Notes: generated by a model not told the origin, from the sequence alone. A stretch of DNA of 64,000 nucleotides from JAFGJU01 sp964570935 (GCA_964570935.1 CAZMZP010000015.1:9591-73590); one strand, 5' to 3'; shown: positions 16,785 through 24,981, numbered from the stretch's first letter. Program-made: numbers and translations.

Positions 16785-17416
16785 AGCTGTCGTATCCCTC
16801 CATAGAATGCGACCAGTCCAACGTAGAAATAATAGACGCCTACTATACCAGCGGCCAGGCGGCCCACAGTCTGCAAAGCGCGCATGGACCTCAGCGTTCC
16901 CACGAGCGGCATAGGAACAAAGTAGACCGCCGTCCCCAGAAAGAAGACCACAAAGAACCGCACGCTGTCCAGCGCGCTTCTCGCGTCCGCGGCCCTCGTA
17001 AGTGCGATGAGAAACGGTGGACACACATTGATGCCCGTGAGGAAGCCGAGAACCAACGGAAGGACCGCCGCAGAAGGAGCCACCCGACCCAGAAAGTGCG
17101 GGACGGTTCGCACCGCGCACCAGCTTCTCAAGTTAAGGAATCCGTATCCGACCAGCAGGACTGACAGCACGAGGTACGCGAGCCCGAACACGAGGCCGCG
17201 CCACCCTCCGGAAGGAATGAGATTGAACCCTATCAGCCAAACGGCCAGCGCGAACAGGACGTAGCCGGTCAGGCGGCCGAGCAGAAACTCTGCCAGAAGC
17301 AGAGCGTTGCGCCAGATGTCCCCGCCCTCTCCCAGAAGATAGGGCACGAGAACCGGCGCGCAGTACGCCAGGCAAACGGTTCCGCTGGAGAGCCCCAGCA
17401 AAAATGGTTCAAGCAT
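16781..17416 (-). CDS. DsbD/CcdA-like transmembrane protein (DsbD_2 type)
   Basis: A 211-residue six-helix membrane protein of the cytochrome c biogenesis transmembrane (DsbD_2, often annotated sulfite exporter TauE/SafE) family, thought to carry electrons or thiols across the membrane. The family signature is two homologous halves with Cys/Pro motifs: CLAYCAPVLVPYLLGEG near residue 15 and TGINVCPPFLIALTRA near residue 128. It sits eight bases after the cupin gene and overlaps the NapH-like gene by four bases. Together they look like a small membrane redox module. The start ATG 17416 is supported by spacing from the cupin stop. Confidence 0.82.
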   Translation of the reverse strand: MLEPFLLGLSSGTVCLAYCAPVLVPYLLGEGGDIWRNALLLAEFLLGRLTGYVLFALAVWLIGFNLIPSGGWRGLVFGLAYLVLSVLLVGYGFLNLRSWCAVRTVPHFLGRVAPSAAVLPLVLGFLTGINVCPPFLIALTRAADARSALDSVRFFVVFFLGTAVYFVPMPLVGTLRSMRALQTVGRLAAGIVGVYYFYVGLVAFYGGIRQL

Positions 17417-17424
17417 TCCGGGAT

Positions 17425-17769
17425 TTACTTCCTTTTCAGCCAGAAATCGAAGGACCTTCCGGGAACGAATACGTCGAGACCTGTTGACGGCTCGTCAAGC
17501 GGGTTCTTCACCACGTGCGGCTCGTTCCCGGGGATGTAGACCGCGTCCCCCTCGTCCAGGGTCTCCTGTTGTGTGTCCGTGATGATCGCCAGCTTGCCCT
17601 TCAGCACGACGAGCACCTGAGCGTTGGGATGGTCGTGCATCGGTGACGCGTGCTGCGGCGGCTTGACAAAATGTTCGATGGAGATGTCCTTCTGGTTGCA
17701 TAGACTGACGCGTTTCCAGTCCTTTTCGGGCTCGTAGTTCTCGGCCTGGCTGAAGCGAATGGCTTTCAT
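17425..17769 (-). CDS. Small cupin-domain protein
   Basis: A 114-residue single-domain cupin. Motif one, with metal-binding His residues, is HDHPNAQVLVVLKGKL (about residues 45-60); motif two, GDAVYIPGNEPHVVKNP, supplies the last His (about 74-90). Such proteins bind a metal and serve as sensors, isomerases or storage folds; no specific reaction can be named. GAAGGAGC precedes the ATG. It leads the operon with the DsbD-like and NapH-like genes and lies 97 bases downstream of hypD, separated by a strong hairpin. Confidence 0.85.
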   Translation of the reverse strand: MKAIRFSQAENYEPEKDWKRVSLCNQKDISIEHFVKPPQHASPMHDHPNAQVLVVLKGKLAIITDTQQETLDEGDAVYIPGNEPHVVKNPLDEPSTGLDVFVPGRSFDFWLKRK

Positions 17770-17828
17770 TGTGCTCCTTCCGCGCAGCGCGCTCCTGGGC
17801 GCGCGTCATCGTGTCGCGCCGGTGCGTG

Positions 17829-17847
17829 CCGGGTCGTTTCGACCCGG
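17829..17847 (-). terminator. Perfect hairpin after hypD
   Basis: CCGGGTCG (17829-17836) and CGACCCGG (17840-17847) pair perfectly around a three-base loop, about 20 bases after the hypD stop, and G-C pairing may extend outward. There is no T-run. It may end or process the hypD transcript. Confidence 0.5.
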
Positions 17848-17866
17848 GGCGCGCCGGCTCGACGTC

Positions 17867-20230
17867 TCAAGACTCCCGCTGCTCCGTCCTCGAGATGATC
17901 TCGTCCTGGAGCTCCGCCGGCAGGTCGCAGAAGTAATCGCTGTAACCTGCCACGCGGACTATCAAGTCGCGGTGCTCCTCCGGCCGCCGGCGGGCAGCGC
18001 GCAGCGTCGCCGCGTCCACCACGTTGAACTGGACGTGATGCCCGCCCAGCTTGAAATACGCGCGTATCAGCTTGACCAGGTTGTCGAGCCCACCCTCCCC
18101 CTCGACCAGCTGCGGGCTGAACTTCTGGTTGAGCAGAGTGCCGCCCGTGCGCACGTGGTCCATCTTGGCCACGGACCGAAGCACGGCCGTGGGGCCCCGT
18201 CTGTCCGCGCCCTGTACCGGGGAGACCCCCTCCGACAGGGGCGCGCCTGCCCTCCTTCCGTCCGGAGTGGCTCCGACCGCCGACCCGAAGTAGATGTGAA
18301 CCGTCGTGGGCAGAAGATTGACGCGATAGGTGCCGCCCTTCGTGTTCTTCCTGCCGTCCACAGCATCGAAGTACGCATTGAAGAGACCTACCATCACGCC
18401 GTCCGCGTAATCGTCGTCGTTTCCGTAGCGCGGCGTCCTGTTCGAAAGCATCAATCGGAGCCGCTCGTTTCCGTCGAAATCCGAGGCCAGCGCCGCAAGC
18501 AGCTTCTCCATGGCGACTGTCTGCTGGTCGAACACGTGATGTTTGATCGCGACCATCGCGTCGGTGACGGTTCCCAGGCCGACGCCCTGTATGTACGTGG
18601 TGTCGTACCTGGCTCCGCCGTCGTGGTAGTCCCTGCCCCGGGCCACGCAGTCGTCTATGAGCAAGGACAGAAACGGCGCGGGCATGTGCGCTGCGTAAAG
18701 GCGTTCCACGACGTTGTTGCCGCGCACCTTTATGTCTATGAAGTGCCCGAGCTGCTTTGCGTAGGCCGCGAACAGCTCCTCGAACGTCTTGAACCCTGTC
18801 GGGTCTCCGGTCTGGAGGCCTATCTTGCGTCCCGTGAGGGGGTCGACGCCGTTGTTCAGCGTCAACTCGAGGATCTTCGGCATGTTGAAGTACCCGGTCA
18901 GTATGTAGCTCTCCTTGCCGAAGGCGCCCACCTCCACGCAACCGCTGGAGCCTCCGTTCCGCGCGTCCTCGACGGACTTGCCCATGCGCACGAGCTCTCG
19001 GACTATCAGGTCGGAGTTGAACACGGACGGCTGGCCGAAACCCGTTCGGATGATCCTGGCCGCGCGCTTGACGAACTCGTCGGGGTTCTTAATGCTCACC
19101 TGTATGGAGGAGCTGGGCTGGAGTATTCTCATCTCCTCGATGACGTCAAGTATCAAGAACGTGAGGTCGTTGACGCCGTCGGTGCCGTCTTCGTTCAGGC
19201 CGCCCAGGTTTATCTGGGCGAAGTCCGTGTACGTCCCGCTCTCGGCGGCCGTGACCCCTACCTTGGGTGGGGCGGGCTGGTTGTTGAACTTTATCCACAG
19301 GCACTGGAGCAGCTCTCTCGCGAGTTCCGCGGTGAGGTCGCCTTCCTCCAGGCCTTTCTTGTAGAACGGATAGAGGTGCCTGTCCAGATGCCCGGGAGAG
19401 AACGCGTCCCAGGTGTTGAGCTCCGTGGTCACGCCCAGGTGGACGAACCAGTAGTATTGGAGCGCTTCCCAGAAATCCCGCGGGGCGTGGGCCGGCACGC
19501 GGGAGCACACCGCGGCGACGCGCTCGAGCTCGCGCCTGCGGCCGGGGTCGGTCTCGCCCGCAGCCAGCTCGCGCGCCTTCTCGGCGTGCCGCTCGGCGAA
19601 CCGGATCAGCGCGGACGCGCACATGTGCATCGCCTTCAGCTCTTCCTGCTTCGAGTAGGCATCCGGGTCGCTCAAGAAGTCCAGGGCGAGCAGGCCGCGC
19701 TCGACGTTCTTCTGAAAGTCCAGCATCCCCGCCCGATAGATTTTGTCGTCCAGGACCGTGTGGCCGGGCGCGCGCTGCTCCATGAACTCCGTGAACACGC
19801 CCGCGTCGTAGGCGGCCTTCCATTCCGGAGTCATTTCAGCGAACAAGGCTTCCCTGAGGGACTTGCCCCGCCAGAAGGGAATGATCTTCTTCTGGTACGT
19901 CTGCTTCACCTCCGGCGAGGCCCCGAACGAGGTCTTCTCGCGTGAGTCCAGAATTGTTAAGTCCTCGAGGCTGTGACAGCATAGCTCGGGAAACGTGGGT
20001 GCGGCCATGGGGGAGGGACCCTTCTCGCCGACGATGAGCTCGCCCGGCGCGATACAGACGGCCTTCCTCTCCATCAGGTGCTTGAACACGACCGCCCGGC
20101 GGATTGGCGCCGATATGGGTCCGTTGAGAAGCTGGTACGCCTCGGTCACGAGCAGGGCGCGCTCAGTGGAAATGTGAGGCCTCGTGTCAAGACTTTGCTG
20201 TCTTAGCCCGGCCACTCTTTCGGTCAGCAT
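17867..20230 (-). CDS. hypD: Glycyl radical enzyme, trans-4-hydroxy-L-proline dehydratase type
   Basis: Removes water from trans-4-hydroxyproline to give pyrroline-5-carboxylate, by radical chemistry in strictly anaerobic cytosol. The 787-residue protein closely follows the Clostridioides difficile HypD as I recall it, with residues shifted by three: His157 in APGHTV, Asp275 in NTWDAFSPG, the thiyl Cys431 and Glu433 in GGSSGCVEVG, and the radical Gly762 in RVAGYSDYF. This set separates it from pyruvate formate-lyase and from glycerol or choline enzymes. ATG 20230 follows AGGAGGG and lies inside the end of the activase gene (44-base overlap), so the two are made together. No proC, needed to turn the product into proline, is in the window. 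Confidence 0.9.
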   Translation of the reverse strand: MLTERVAGLRQQSLDTRPHISTERALLVTEAYQLLNGPISAPIRRAVVFKHLMERKAVCIAPGELIVGEKGPSPMAAPTFPELCCHSLEDLTILDSREKTSFGASPEVKQTYQKKIIPFWRGKSLREALFAEMTPEWKAAYDAGVFTEFMEQRAPGHTVLDDKIYRAGMLDFQKNVERGLLALDFLSDPDAYSKQEELKAMHMCASALIRFAERHAEKARELAAGETDPGRRRELERVAAVCSRVPAHAPRDFWEALQYYWFVHLGVTTELNTWDAFSPGHLDRHLYPFYKKGLEEGDLTAELARELLQCLWIKFNNQPAPPKVGVTAAESGTYTDFAQINLGGLNEDGTDGVNDLTFLILDVIEEMRILQPSSSIQVSIKNPDEFVKRAARIIRTGFGQPSVFNSDLIVRELVRMGKSVEDARNGGSSGCVEVGAFGKESYILTGYFNMPKILELTLNNGVDPLTGRKIGLQTGDPTGFKTFEELFAAYAKQLGHFIDIKVRGNNVVERLYAAHMPAPFLSLLIDDCVARGRDYHDGGARYDTTYIQGVGLGTVTDAMVAIKHHVFDQQTVAMEKLLAALASDFDGNERLRLMLSNRTPRYGNDDDYADGVMVGLFNAYFDAVDGRKNTKGGTYRVNLLPTTVHIYFGSAVGATPDGRRAGAPLSEGVSPVQGADRRGPTAVLRSVAKMDHVRTGGTLLNQKFSPQLVEGEGGLDNLVKLIRAYFKLGGHHVQFNVVDAATLRAARRRPEEHRDLIVRVAGYSDYFCDLPAELQDEIISRTEQRES

Positions 20231-21206
20231 CAGCCCTCCTGTTAACCGCGAGGCCGAATCCAGCCAGCATTCCGGCGATCCCGGCCATTCTCTCCTCCGG
20301 AGGCGGCGCGAGGCCCGACAGAGAATAAGGCCTGCCCAGCCTCCTGTATTTCTCGATACCGATCTTATGATAAGGCAAGACGTCCACGCTGATAAGGTGG
20401 GGAAGTGTGGCGGCGAAGGCTCCGATCTGGTGAATGCTCTCGTAGTCGTCGTTGAAGCCGGGGATTACCGGCACGCGCAGGACTATGTTGTGTCCGAGCC
20501 GCGCGAGCTCGATCAGGTTGCTGATCATCCCCGCGTTCGACACCCCCACCAACTCCCGGTGCTTTGCGTCGTCCAGGAATTTGATGTCGTACAGAAACAA
20601 ATCTACGTGCCGGCGCACGAGGTCCACGGCGCCCCATTCGGCGAACCCGCAAGTGTCGAGGACCGTGTGTATTCCTCTGTCCCTGGAGGTCTCCAGCAGT
20701 TCGGCCGCGAAACCGGCCTGCGTCAGGGGTTCTCCACCCGACAGCGTGACTCCGCCGCCGGATTCCTCGTAGAACGGAATGTCCCGCTCCACCTCCGACA
20801 TTACTTGCCGCACGGACATCTCTTTCCCTGTGAGCTCGCGCGCGCCCGAGAAACACACCTTCGCGCATTCACCGCACCGCGCGCACTTCGTGCGGTCCGT
20901 GACGGGAGCGCACGATCCGTCGGTGATGCCGTGCTTGTCGAGACCGCTGGCCCCTCCGTCCCTTCCGCGCGCCCCGGGTTCACCCCCACCCCACGCGATT
21001 GCGCCGTGCCTGCACACGGACAGACACGCGCCACACCGGCCGCAACGGTTCTCCAGGAACGTCAGTTCGACGTCTCCGGACTGACCTTCGGGGTTGTGAC
21101 ACCACTTGCAGGACAGCGGGCAGCCCTTGAGAAAGACCGTGGTCCGGATGCCGGGCCCGTCGTGGATGGAGTATCGCTGGATGTCGAAAACTGTGCCGGT
21201 TGCCAA
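20187..21206 (-). CDS. Glycyl radical enzyme activase for HypD
   Basis: Radical SAM enzyme that installs the glycyl radical on HypD. The 339-residue protein has the SAM-cluster motif Cys29-x3-Cys33-x2-Cys36 (CPLSCKWC), an inserted ferredoxin-like domain with two more clusters (CGRCGACLSVC and CARCGECAKVC), and the TLSGGEPL motif near residue 155, as in activases of this class. The start is TTG 21206, after AGGAG at good spacing; no ATG fits. It overlaps hypD by 44 bases and starts 11 bases after the YkgJ gene. Its partner is inferred from the overlap. Confidence 0.92.
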   Translation of the reverse strand: MATGTVFDIQRYSIHDGPGIRTTVFLKGCPLSCKWCHNPEGQSGDVELTFLENRCGRCGACLSVCRHGAIAWGGGEPGARGRDGGASGLDKHGITDGSCAPVTDRTKCARCGECAKVCFSGARELTGKEMSVRQVMSEVERDIPFYEESGGGVTLSGGEPLTQAGFAAELLETSRDRGIHTVLDTCGFAEWGAVDLVRRHVDLFLYDIKFLDDAKHRELVGVSNAGMISNLIELARLGHNIVLRVPVIPGFNDDYESIHQIGAFAATLPHLISVDVLPYHKIGIEKYRRLGRPYSLSGLAPPPEERMAGIAGMLAGFGLAVNRRADADRKSGRAKTAKS

Positions 21207-21217
21207 GAGCGTGACTC

Positions 21218-21646
21218 CTAACGCTGCGCGTTCTTGCTGTTGGCGGGAGAAGCCCTGCGAGACTTGTTGCGTTCGAGGAGGTTGCCGGGGAGCAGCGGAA
21301 GACCCCAGGCGGCCCTGGCCTGGTTGCAGCGCTCAAGCTCGATTTTGGTGACGCATATCTTCTCGCCCTCCAGGCGTACCCCGAACTCTCGGCACGTGCT
21401 CGGCCGGGTGGCGTGGATGGTGCAGGTTACCCGCTTTCCGATCACGCCCTTCAGCGCGACGCATCGCGGACTCTTCTGGTTGGTGCCCTGCATGCAGAGT
21501 CGAAACCTGGTTACTTGTTCCGTGAGGACAAACGGGACCTTCCCGCCCTTGACCGCGTCAGTTTCGCCCCAGTAGAAGGACACGCGGAACCGCGCGCAGC
21601 AGGCGCCGCAGGTCAGGCAGGGATTTTCTGTTGGCGTGTCCGGCAT
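21218..21646 (-). CDS. YkgJ family cysteine-cluster protein
   Basis: A 142-residue protein of the YkgJ/UPF0153 family, probably binding zinc or an Fe-S cluster through conserved Cys: CLTCGACCARFRVSFYW near the N-terminus, then CVALKG, CTIHATRPSTCREFG and a final ERCNQAR. Function is unknown. ATG 21646 follows GGAGG with good spacing; the frame remains open upstream to 22000, but that part has no Cys pattern and lacks a start signal. It is the first gene of the operon with the HypD activase and hypD, so a role in maturation or metal supply of these Fe-S proteins is possible but unproven. Confidence 0.85.
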   Translation of the reverse strand: MPDTPTENPCLTCGACCARFRVSFYWGETDAVKGGKVPFVLTEQVTRFRLCMQGTNQKSPRCVALKGVIGKRVTCTIHATRPSTCREFGVRLEGEKICVTKIELERCNQARAAWGLPLLPGNLLERNKSRRASPANSKNAQR

Positions 21647-21792
21647 GTGGCCTCCGTGAAGTCTGCGGCGAATCGCGGGCCTGGAGCCGAACGCCAGCCC
21701 CGCACCGAACGTCAGCCCGCCGCCTCCCTCAATGTTACTCCTTTGTCCGGCCGGATGGAACTGCCCTTTCCGTGCGGTGTATTGAGGGACAA

Positions 21793-21821
21793 TTGACCAG
21801 CGACGAAGGCTTTCGTATGAT
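21793..21821 (+). promoter_or_regulatory. Promoter of the diheme protein gene
   Basis: TTGACC (21793-21798) and TATGAT (21816-21821) are separated by 17 bases, an almost ideal sigma70 promoter. Transcription would start near 21828, about 85 bases before ATG 21913. Confidence 0.7.
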
Positions 21822-21912
21822 ATAGGAGGCCAGACGTTTCCCGCCATCCCCCCCGGGTGAGCCGTGCCCCGTTGAAATCCCGGACTGCACGTTCCGAACC
21901 GGAGGGTTCCCC

Positions 21913-22506
21913 ATGACGTTTCCCGCGCGCGTTTTACTTGTCGGCGCTGCTGCCGTTGCGCTCCTTGCCACGTTTCCTGCCGCCGGCCTGGCCTATCCAT
22001 CCTACTTCACGAACAACTGCGCCGGGTGCCACAACAACGACACGGCCACCTGCAACGGCTGTCATCAACACGGCCCTGTCGACCTGACGGCGGTTCCCGA
22101 CAAGGTCCAGTACAAGTGCGGTGAGGCCCTGGCCGTGACGCTGGGCGGCGGAACCGAGCATGGCTGGATTCGGGCGATCCTGTACAATCAGGATGGAGTC
22201 GAAGTTGCGCGCGCCACGGGCCCCACGTACACGGGGGACGACACCGGGACCGAGATAGTCGAGCTCCCCGTGGTGCTCGTGGCCACCGCGCCTGTCGGCA
22301 TAGGAGTCTACACGTGGGAGGCAGCCTGGTGGGGGAGTCCCTTCGACTCGGGCAATCGGACGGCCTACCCGCATGGACCGGAAGTCAGGGTTCCGGTGGA
22401 GATAAACGTAGTCGGGCCTTCGCCGGTAGAGGATTCCACCTGGAGCAGGATAAAAAGGTTGTTCGGCGTCACAGTTCCCACTCGGACCGCGCTAACCGCG
22501 GAATGA
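21913..22506 (+). CDS. Secreted diheme c-type cytochrome-like protein
   Basis: A 197-residue exported protein. A signal peptide (residues 1-27) is followed at once by two heme c sites, CAGCH and CNGCH, about ten residues apart. An all-beta domain with a polar ligand-like strand order follows (about 60-165). Two hemes suggest electron transfer in the periplasm or at the surface. GGAGGG precedes ATG 21913. The C-terminus contains STWSRIKRLF, like the end of the beta-helix protein, but here 13 further residues follow and the gene overlaps the convergent Nudix gene by 38 bases. A small frame change at the very end may have lengthened it. Confidence 0.82.
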   Translation: MTFPARVLLVGAAAVALLATFPAAGLAYPSYFTNNCAGCHNNDTATCNGCHQHGPVDLTAVPDKVQYKCGEALAVTLGGGTEHGWIRAILYNQDGVEVARATGPTYTGDDTGTEIVELPVVLVATAPVGIGVYTWEAAWWGSPFDSGNRTAYPHGPEVRVPVEINVVGPSPVEDSTWSRIKRLFGVTVPTRTALTAE

Positions 22507-23005
22507 GCGGGTCGAGAATGCGATAGGTCGCGCCCCACAACTTGTGGCTCCTGACGCGGAAGAATCGTATCAGTTGGGGCTGGGGAAGGTGGCCGAAACG
22601 CCGAATCTCCTCGCCGCGGGCTTCCGGCAGGGCAAGCTCCGCGACCGACACCTCCAGAATCTCCGCTATCTCCTGATCGTCCCTGCGCCAGTTCTCGGGC
22701 CTGGCTATCCTGGCCAGGAAGGGATGTATTCTGAACCCGGTCGTCCGGGTTTCCATCACCGGTAGGGCCTCCAGGATCTCCACGTTCGCGGCTTCCAGGC
22801 CGATTTCTTCCTCCGATTCTCTGAGAGCGGTCTCCGCCATCGAAGCGTCCGACTGTACGCGCTTCCCGCCGGGCAGCGCTATCTGACCGCCGTGTATCCC
22901 GCCCTCGACCCGGCGCACCAGAACCAGCATCAGGTCGCCGGTCTTGGCCCGATAGACGGGCACGAGAACGCCGGCTTCAGTCAGTTCAGGTGGTCTATCC
23001 TTCAC
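22469..23005 (-). CDS. Nudix hydrolase, CoA pyrophosphatase-like
   Basis: Hydrolyses nucleoside diphosphates linked to another group; the type with a LPGGKR start to the Nudix box and a long C-terminal helix resembles CoA/acyl-CoA diphosphatases such as NudL. The Nudix box runs over about residues 48-70 (GGKR to REUxEExGU form, ALRESEEEIGL). The start is GTG 23005, five bases after ACGGAGG; an upstream in-frame ATG gives an Arg/Ser-rich tail without a ribosome site. Product 178 residues. It is the last gene of the CYTH/GNAT/methyltransferase operon and ends inside the 3' end of the convergent diheme gene. Confidence 0.85.
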   Translation of the reverse strand: MKDRPPELTEAGVLVPVYRAKTGDLMLVLVRRVEGGIHGGQIALPGGKRVQSDASMAETALRESEEEIGLEAANVEILEALPVMETRTTGFRIHPFLARIARPENWRRDDQEIAEILEVSVAELALPEARGEEIRRFGHLPQPQLIRFFRVRSHKLWGATYRILDPLIPRLARSEWEL

Positions 23006-23039
23006 GCAAACCTCCGTCGCCGCGGCGGAACCAGCGCTC

Positions 23040-23714
23040 TCACGGCACCGCCATCTCGCAGAAAAGGCTGGAGCCGTCAACTTCGGTGATGCGAACCGCC
23101 GCGTCCAGGCCGGAAGTCAGAGCCACGAAATCATCCAGGCCGATGGTCGTGGCCCTGAAGCCGTCCCTGCAGACAATGACGCCGTCGCGGGTCGCGTCGA
23201 GGTCGATCTCGCCGAGCAGGCCGTACTCAGACTGGATGCGCACCCACTCGAGCCTGTGCTCCCAGAACCTCTGGGTGTAGCTGGAGAAGAGAACGAGACC
23301 TCCCGGCCTCGTGACTCTTATCGCTTCTTCGATAAGCTTCCTCTGGTCGACCTTGAAGGCCGACAGGCCGTTCTGGATACAAATCACCGTGTCGAATGAC
23401 CCGCGCCGGAAACCCAGCCGTACCGCGTTCATCTGTACGAGGTGCCAGCCGCGGGCCCCGGGCATGGTCTCGCGCGCCATCGCAAGCGATTCCAAAGAAG
23501 TGTCGACGCCGAACACGGAGGACGCTTTCCAGGCGAGCTTTGCGAGCACGCGGCCGTAGCCGCATCCGAGCTCCAGAACGGAAGAGGCCGGCGGCATCCT
23601 CTCCAGCACGAACTCGACCTCGGCCTCGAGATAGCGCCGGGTTCTTTCCGGCGCGACCTCGTAGCACTTTCTCAGTCGCTCCGCGGACAGTTTCCGGGAA
23701 TAGTAGTCTCTCAT
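23040..23714 (-). CDS. Class I SAM-dependent methyltransferase
   Basis: A 224-residue methyltransferase with a Rossmann-like fold. Motif I, the SAM-binding VLELGCGYG, is near residues 46-54; motif II has an acidic VFGVDTSLES near 68-77; the post-motif region contains IRVTRPGGLVLFSS near 133-146. A helical N-terminus (residues 1-40) resembles small-molecule or ubiquinone-type methyltransferases. The acceptor is not evident. It sits 17 bases after the GNAT gene and 34 before the Nudix gene in one operon. The ribosome site at ATG 23714 is weak, so it may depend on coupling. Confidence 0.85.
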   Translation of the reverse strand: MRDYYSRKLSAERLRKCYEVAPERTRRYLEAEVEFVLERMPPASSVLELGCGYGRVLAKLAWKASSVFGVDTSLESLAMARETMPGARGWHLVQMNAVRLGFRRGSFDTVICIQNGLSAFKVDQRKLIEEAIRVTRPGGLVLFSSYTQRFWEHRLEWVRIQSEYGLLGEIDLDATRDGVIVCRDGFRATTIGLDDFVALTSGLDAAVRITEVDGSSLFCEMAVP

Positions 23715-23731
23715 GTCACGATGCCGGCTGA

Positions 23732-24301
23732 CTAAGTCGTCCCCTGGTCCCCGCGTCTCTTAAGCCAGTCCCTTCTGAGGAGGCCGTAGAAAACCATGTC
23801 CTCGTACGAATCCCACTTCTTCGCATGCTGCCGCAGCACGCCCTCTCGCTTCATTCCGAGCTTCTTCATCACCTGGCCGGACGCCGGGTTGCGCTTGAAG
23901 TGTACGGCGTACACACGGTTCACGCCCAGCTGTGCGAACGCGTATTCCACGACCGCCGACGAGGCCTCCGTGCAGTACCCTCTGTCCCAGTACTGTTTTC
24001 CAATCCAGTAGCCGAGCTCCGCCCGTTTGAACTGCGGTACCATTGCCAGCCCCACCGCGCCGAGCAGCTCCCCGTTCGTTCGCCGCGTGAGCGCGAAGTT
24101 TGCCAGCTCGCGTGACTCGAACTTGGGCCGGTGCGTGGCGATCCACTCCTCGGCCGCGCCGTCCTCGTAAGGGTGGGGGATGTTGAGGGTGGTGTCGGCG
24201 ATCGCCCGGTCACCGGCCAGCCGCTGGACGGCCTTGGCGTCCGAGAGCTCGAAGGGTCTCAGTATCAGTCGCTTAGTAACGAGTGTCGGTTGATGAGTCA
24301 T
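23732..24301 (-). CDS. GNAT acetyltransferase, RimJ/RimL type
   Basis: A 189-residue N-acetyltransferase of the ribosomal-protein-alanine (RimJ/RimL, Acetyltransf_3) group: TKRLILRPFELSDA at the N-terminus, GYWIGKQYWDRGYCTEA in the acetyl-CoA region and NPASGQVMKKLGMKREG near the end, the usual order. Such proteins modify N-termini or antibiotics and small amines; the target is unknown. Its start lies within the end of the CYTH gene (29-base overlap). Confidence 0.85.
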   Translation of the reverse strand: MTHQPTLVTKRLILRPFELSDAKAVQRLAGDRAIADTTLNIPHPYEDGAAEEWIATHRPKFESRELANFALTRRTNGELLGAVGLAMVPQFKRAELGYWIGKQYWDRGYCTEASSAVVEYAFAQLGVNRVYAVHFKRNPASGQVMKKLGMKREGVLRQHAKKWDSYEDMVFYGLLRRDWLKRRGDQGTT

Positions 24302-24818
24302 TGACCTGTTTGGCCTCCAGGAGGTCTATGTACGCCGCGGTCACGAGGTCGCTTTCCTGTATGCCGATTGTTTTCATGAGACGGTCCGCGATCGATGTGC
24401 CCTCGTCCGCAGACTGATGCGGTCCGAGCACGACCTCGATCTCCGCGAACGTTCCCAGGCCCTCCACCTCGTCCAGATGTATTCGCGTGGCCCCCGTCGT
24501 GTAAAGCGAACGCGTCTTCCTGACACTTCCGCGGATACCCAGCGCTCGACCCAGGACCTCCAGCAGATAGTCGGGCTTGGACGTCTCGAAGATGAGGTAG
24601 TCCGACCGCCTCGGGCCGGCTGCGTCCTCCCGCTCGTAGTGGATCAGCTGCCCGCTGGACGGCGACAGGATTCTGAGCTTTAGTCTTCCGCGGGGTGAAC
24701 GGAAGAACACGTCCTCCTGCCGGATGACTACCACCGAGGCGTCGCTGATTTCTTCCACGCGCGCGCGGAAACCCTCCGCGTCTCTCACTTGCGCTTTTAT
24801 CTCAATGTTTGTCGCCAT
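24273..24818 (-). CDS. CYTH domain protein (class IV adenylate cyclase/triphosphatase fold)
   Basis: A 181-residue tunnel-fold enzyme with the N-terminal Glu-x-Lys signature (NIEIKAQV), a basic RLKLRI strand near residue 45 and a late TFAEIEVVLG strand with paired acidic residues. Members hydrolyse triphosphates (thiamine triphosphate, inorganic triphosphate) or make cyclic AMP; the length and EIEVVLG strand suit the CyaB-like group but do not decide the activity. It is the first gene of the four-gene operon; 163 bases of non-coding DNA precede it. Confidence 0.82.
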   Translation of the reverse strand: MATNIEIKAQVRDAEGFRARVEEISDASVVVIRQEDVFFRSPRGRLKLRILSPSSGQLIHYEREDAAGPRRSDYLIFETSKPDYLLEVLGRALGIRGSVRKTRSLYTTGATRIHLDEVEGLGTFAEIEVVLGPHQSADEGTSIADRLMKTIGIQESDLVTAAYIDLLEAKQVNDSSTDTRY

Positions 24819-24981
24819 GGCTTGGTGCCGGCCCGACCTCCCGGCCGATCTCCTCGATACGGAAAGCCTAATACAGCGCCCGGGCCATTACTAATGATTT
24901 TGGCGGAGTCCAGCGGGCGGCGGCGCGTCACGCTGGGTGGGCCCAGCCAGTCGGGTGCTGCGGGAGGCGCGTCGCGCCGGG

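Noticed and set aside
17759..19945. 728-codon plus-strand frame opposite hypD
   Set aside because: Shadow of hypD, whose catalytic residues are all in place on the minus strand.
20187..20230. Overlap of the activase end with hypD as an error
   Set aside because: Both reading frames have sound ends: the HypD N-terminus matches its family and has its own ribosome site, so the 44-base overlap is real.
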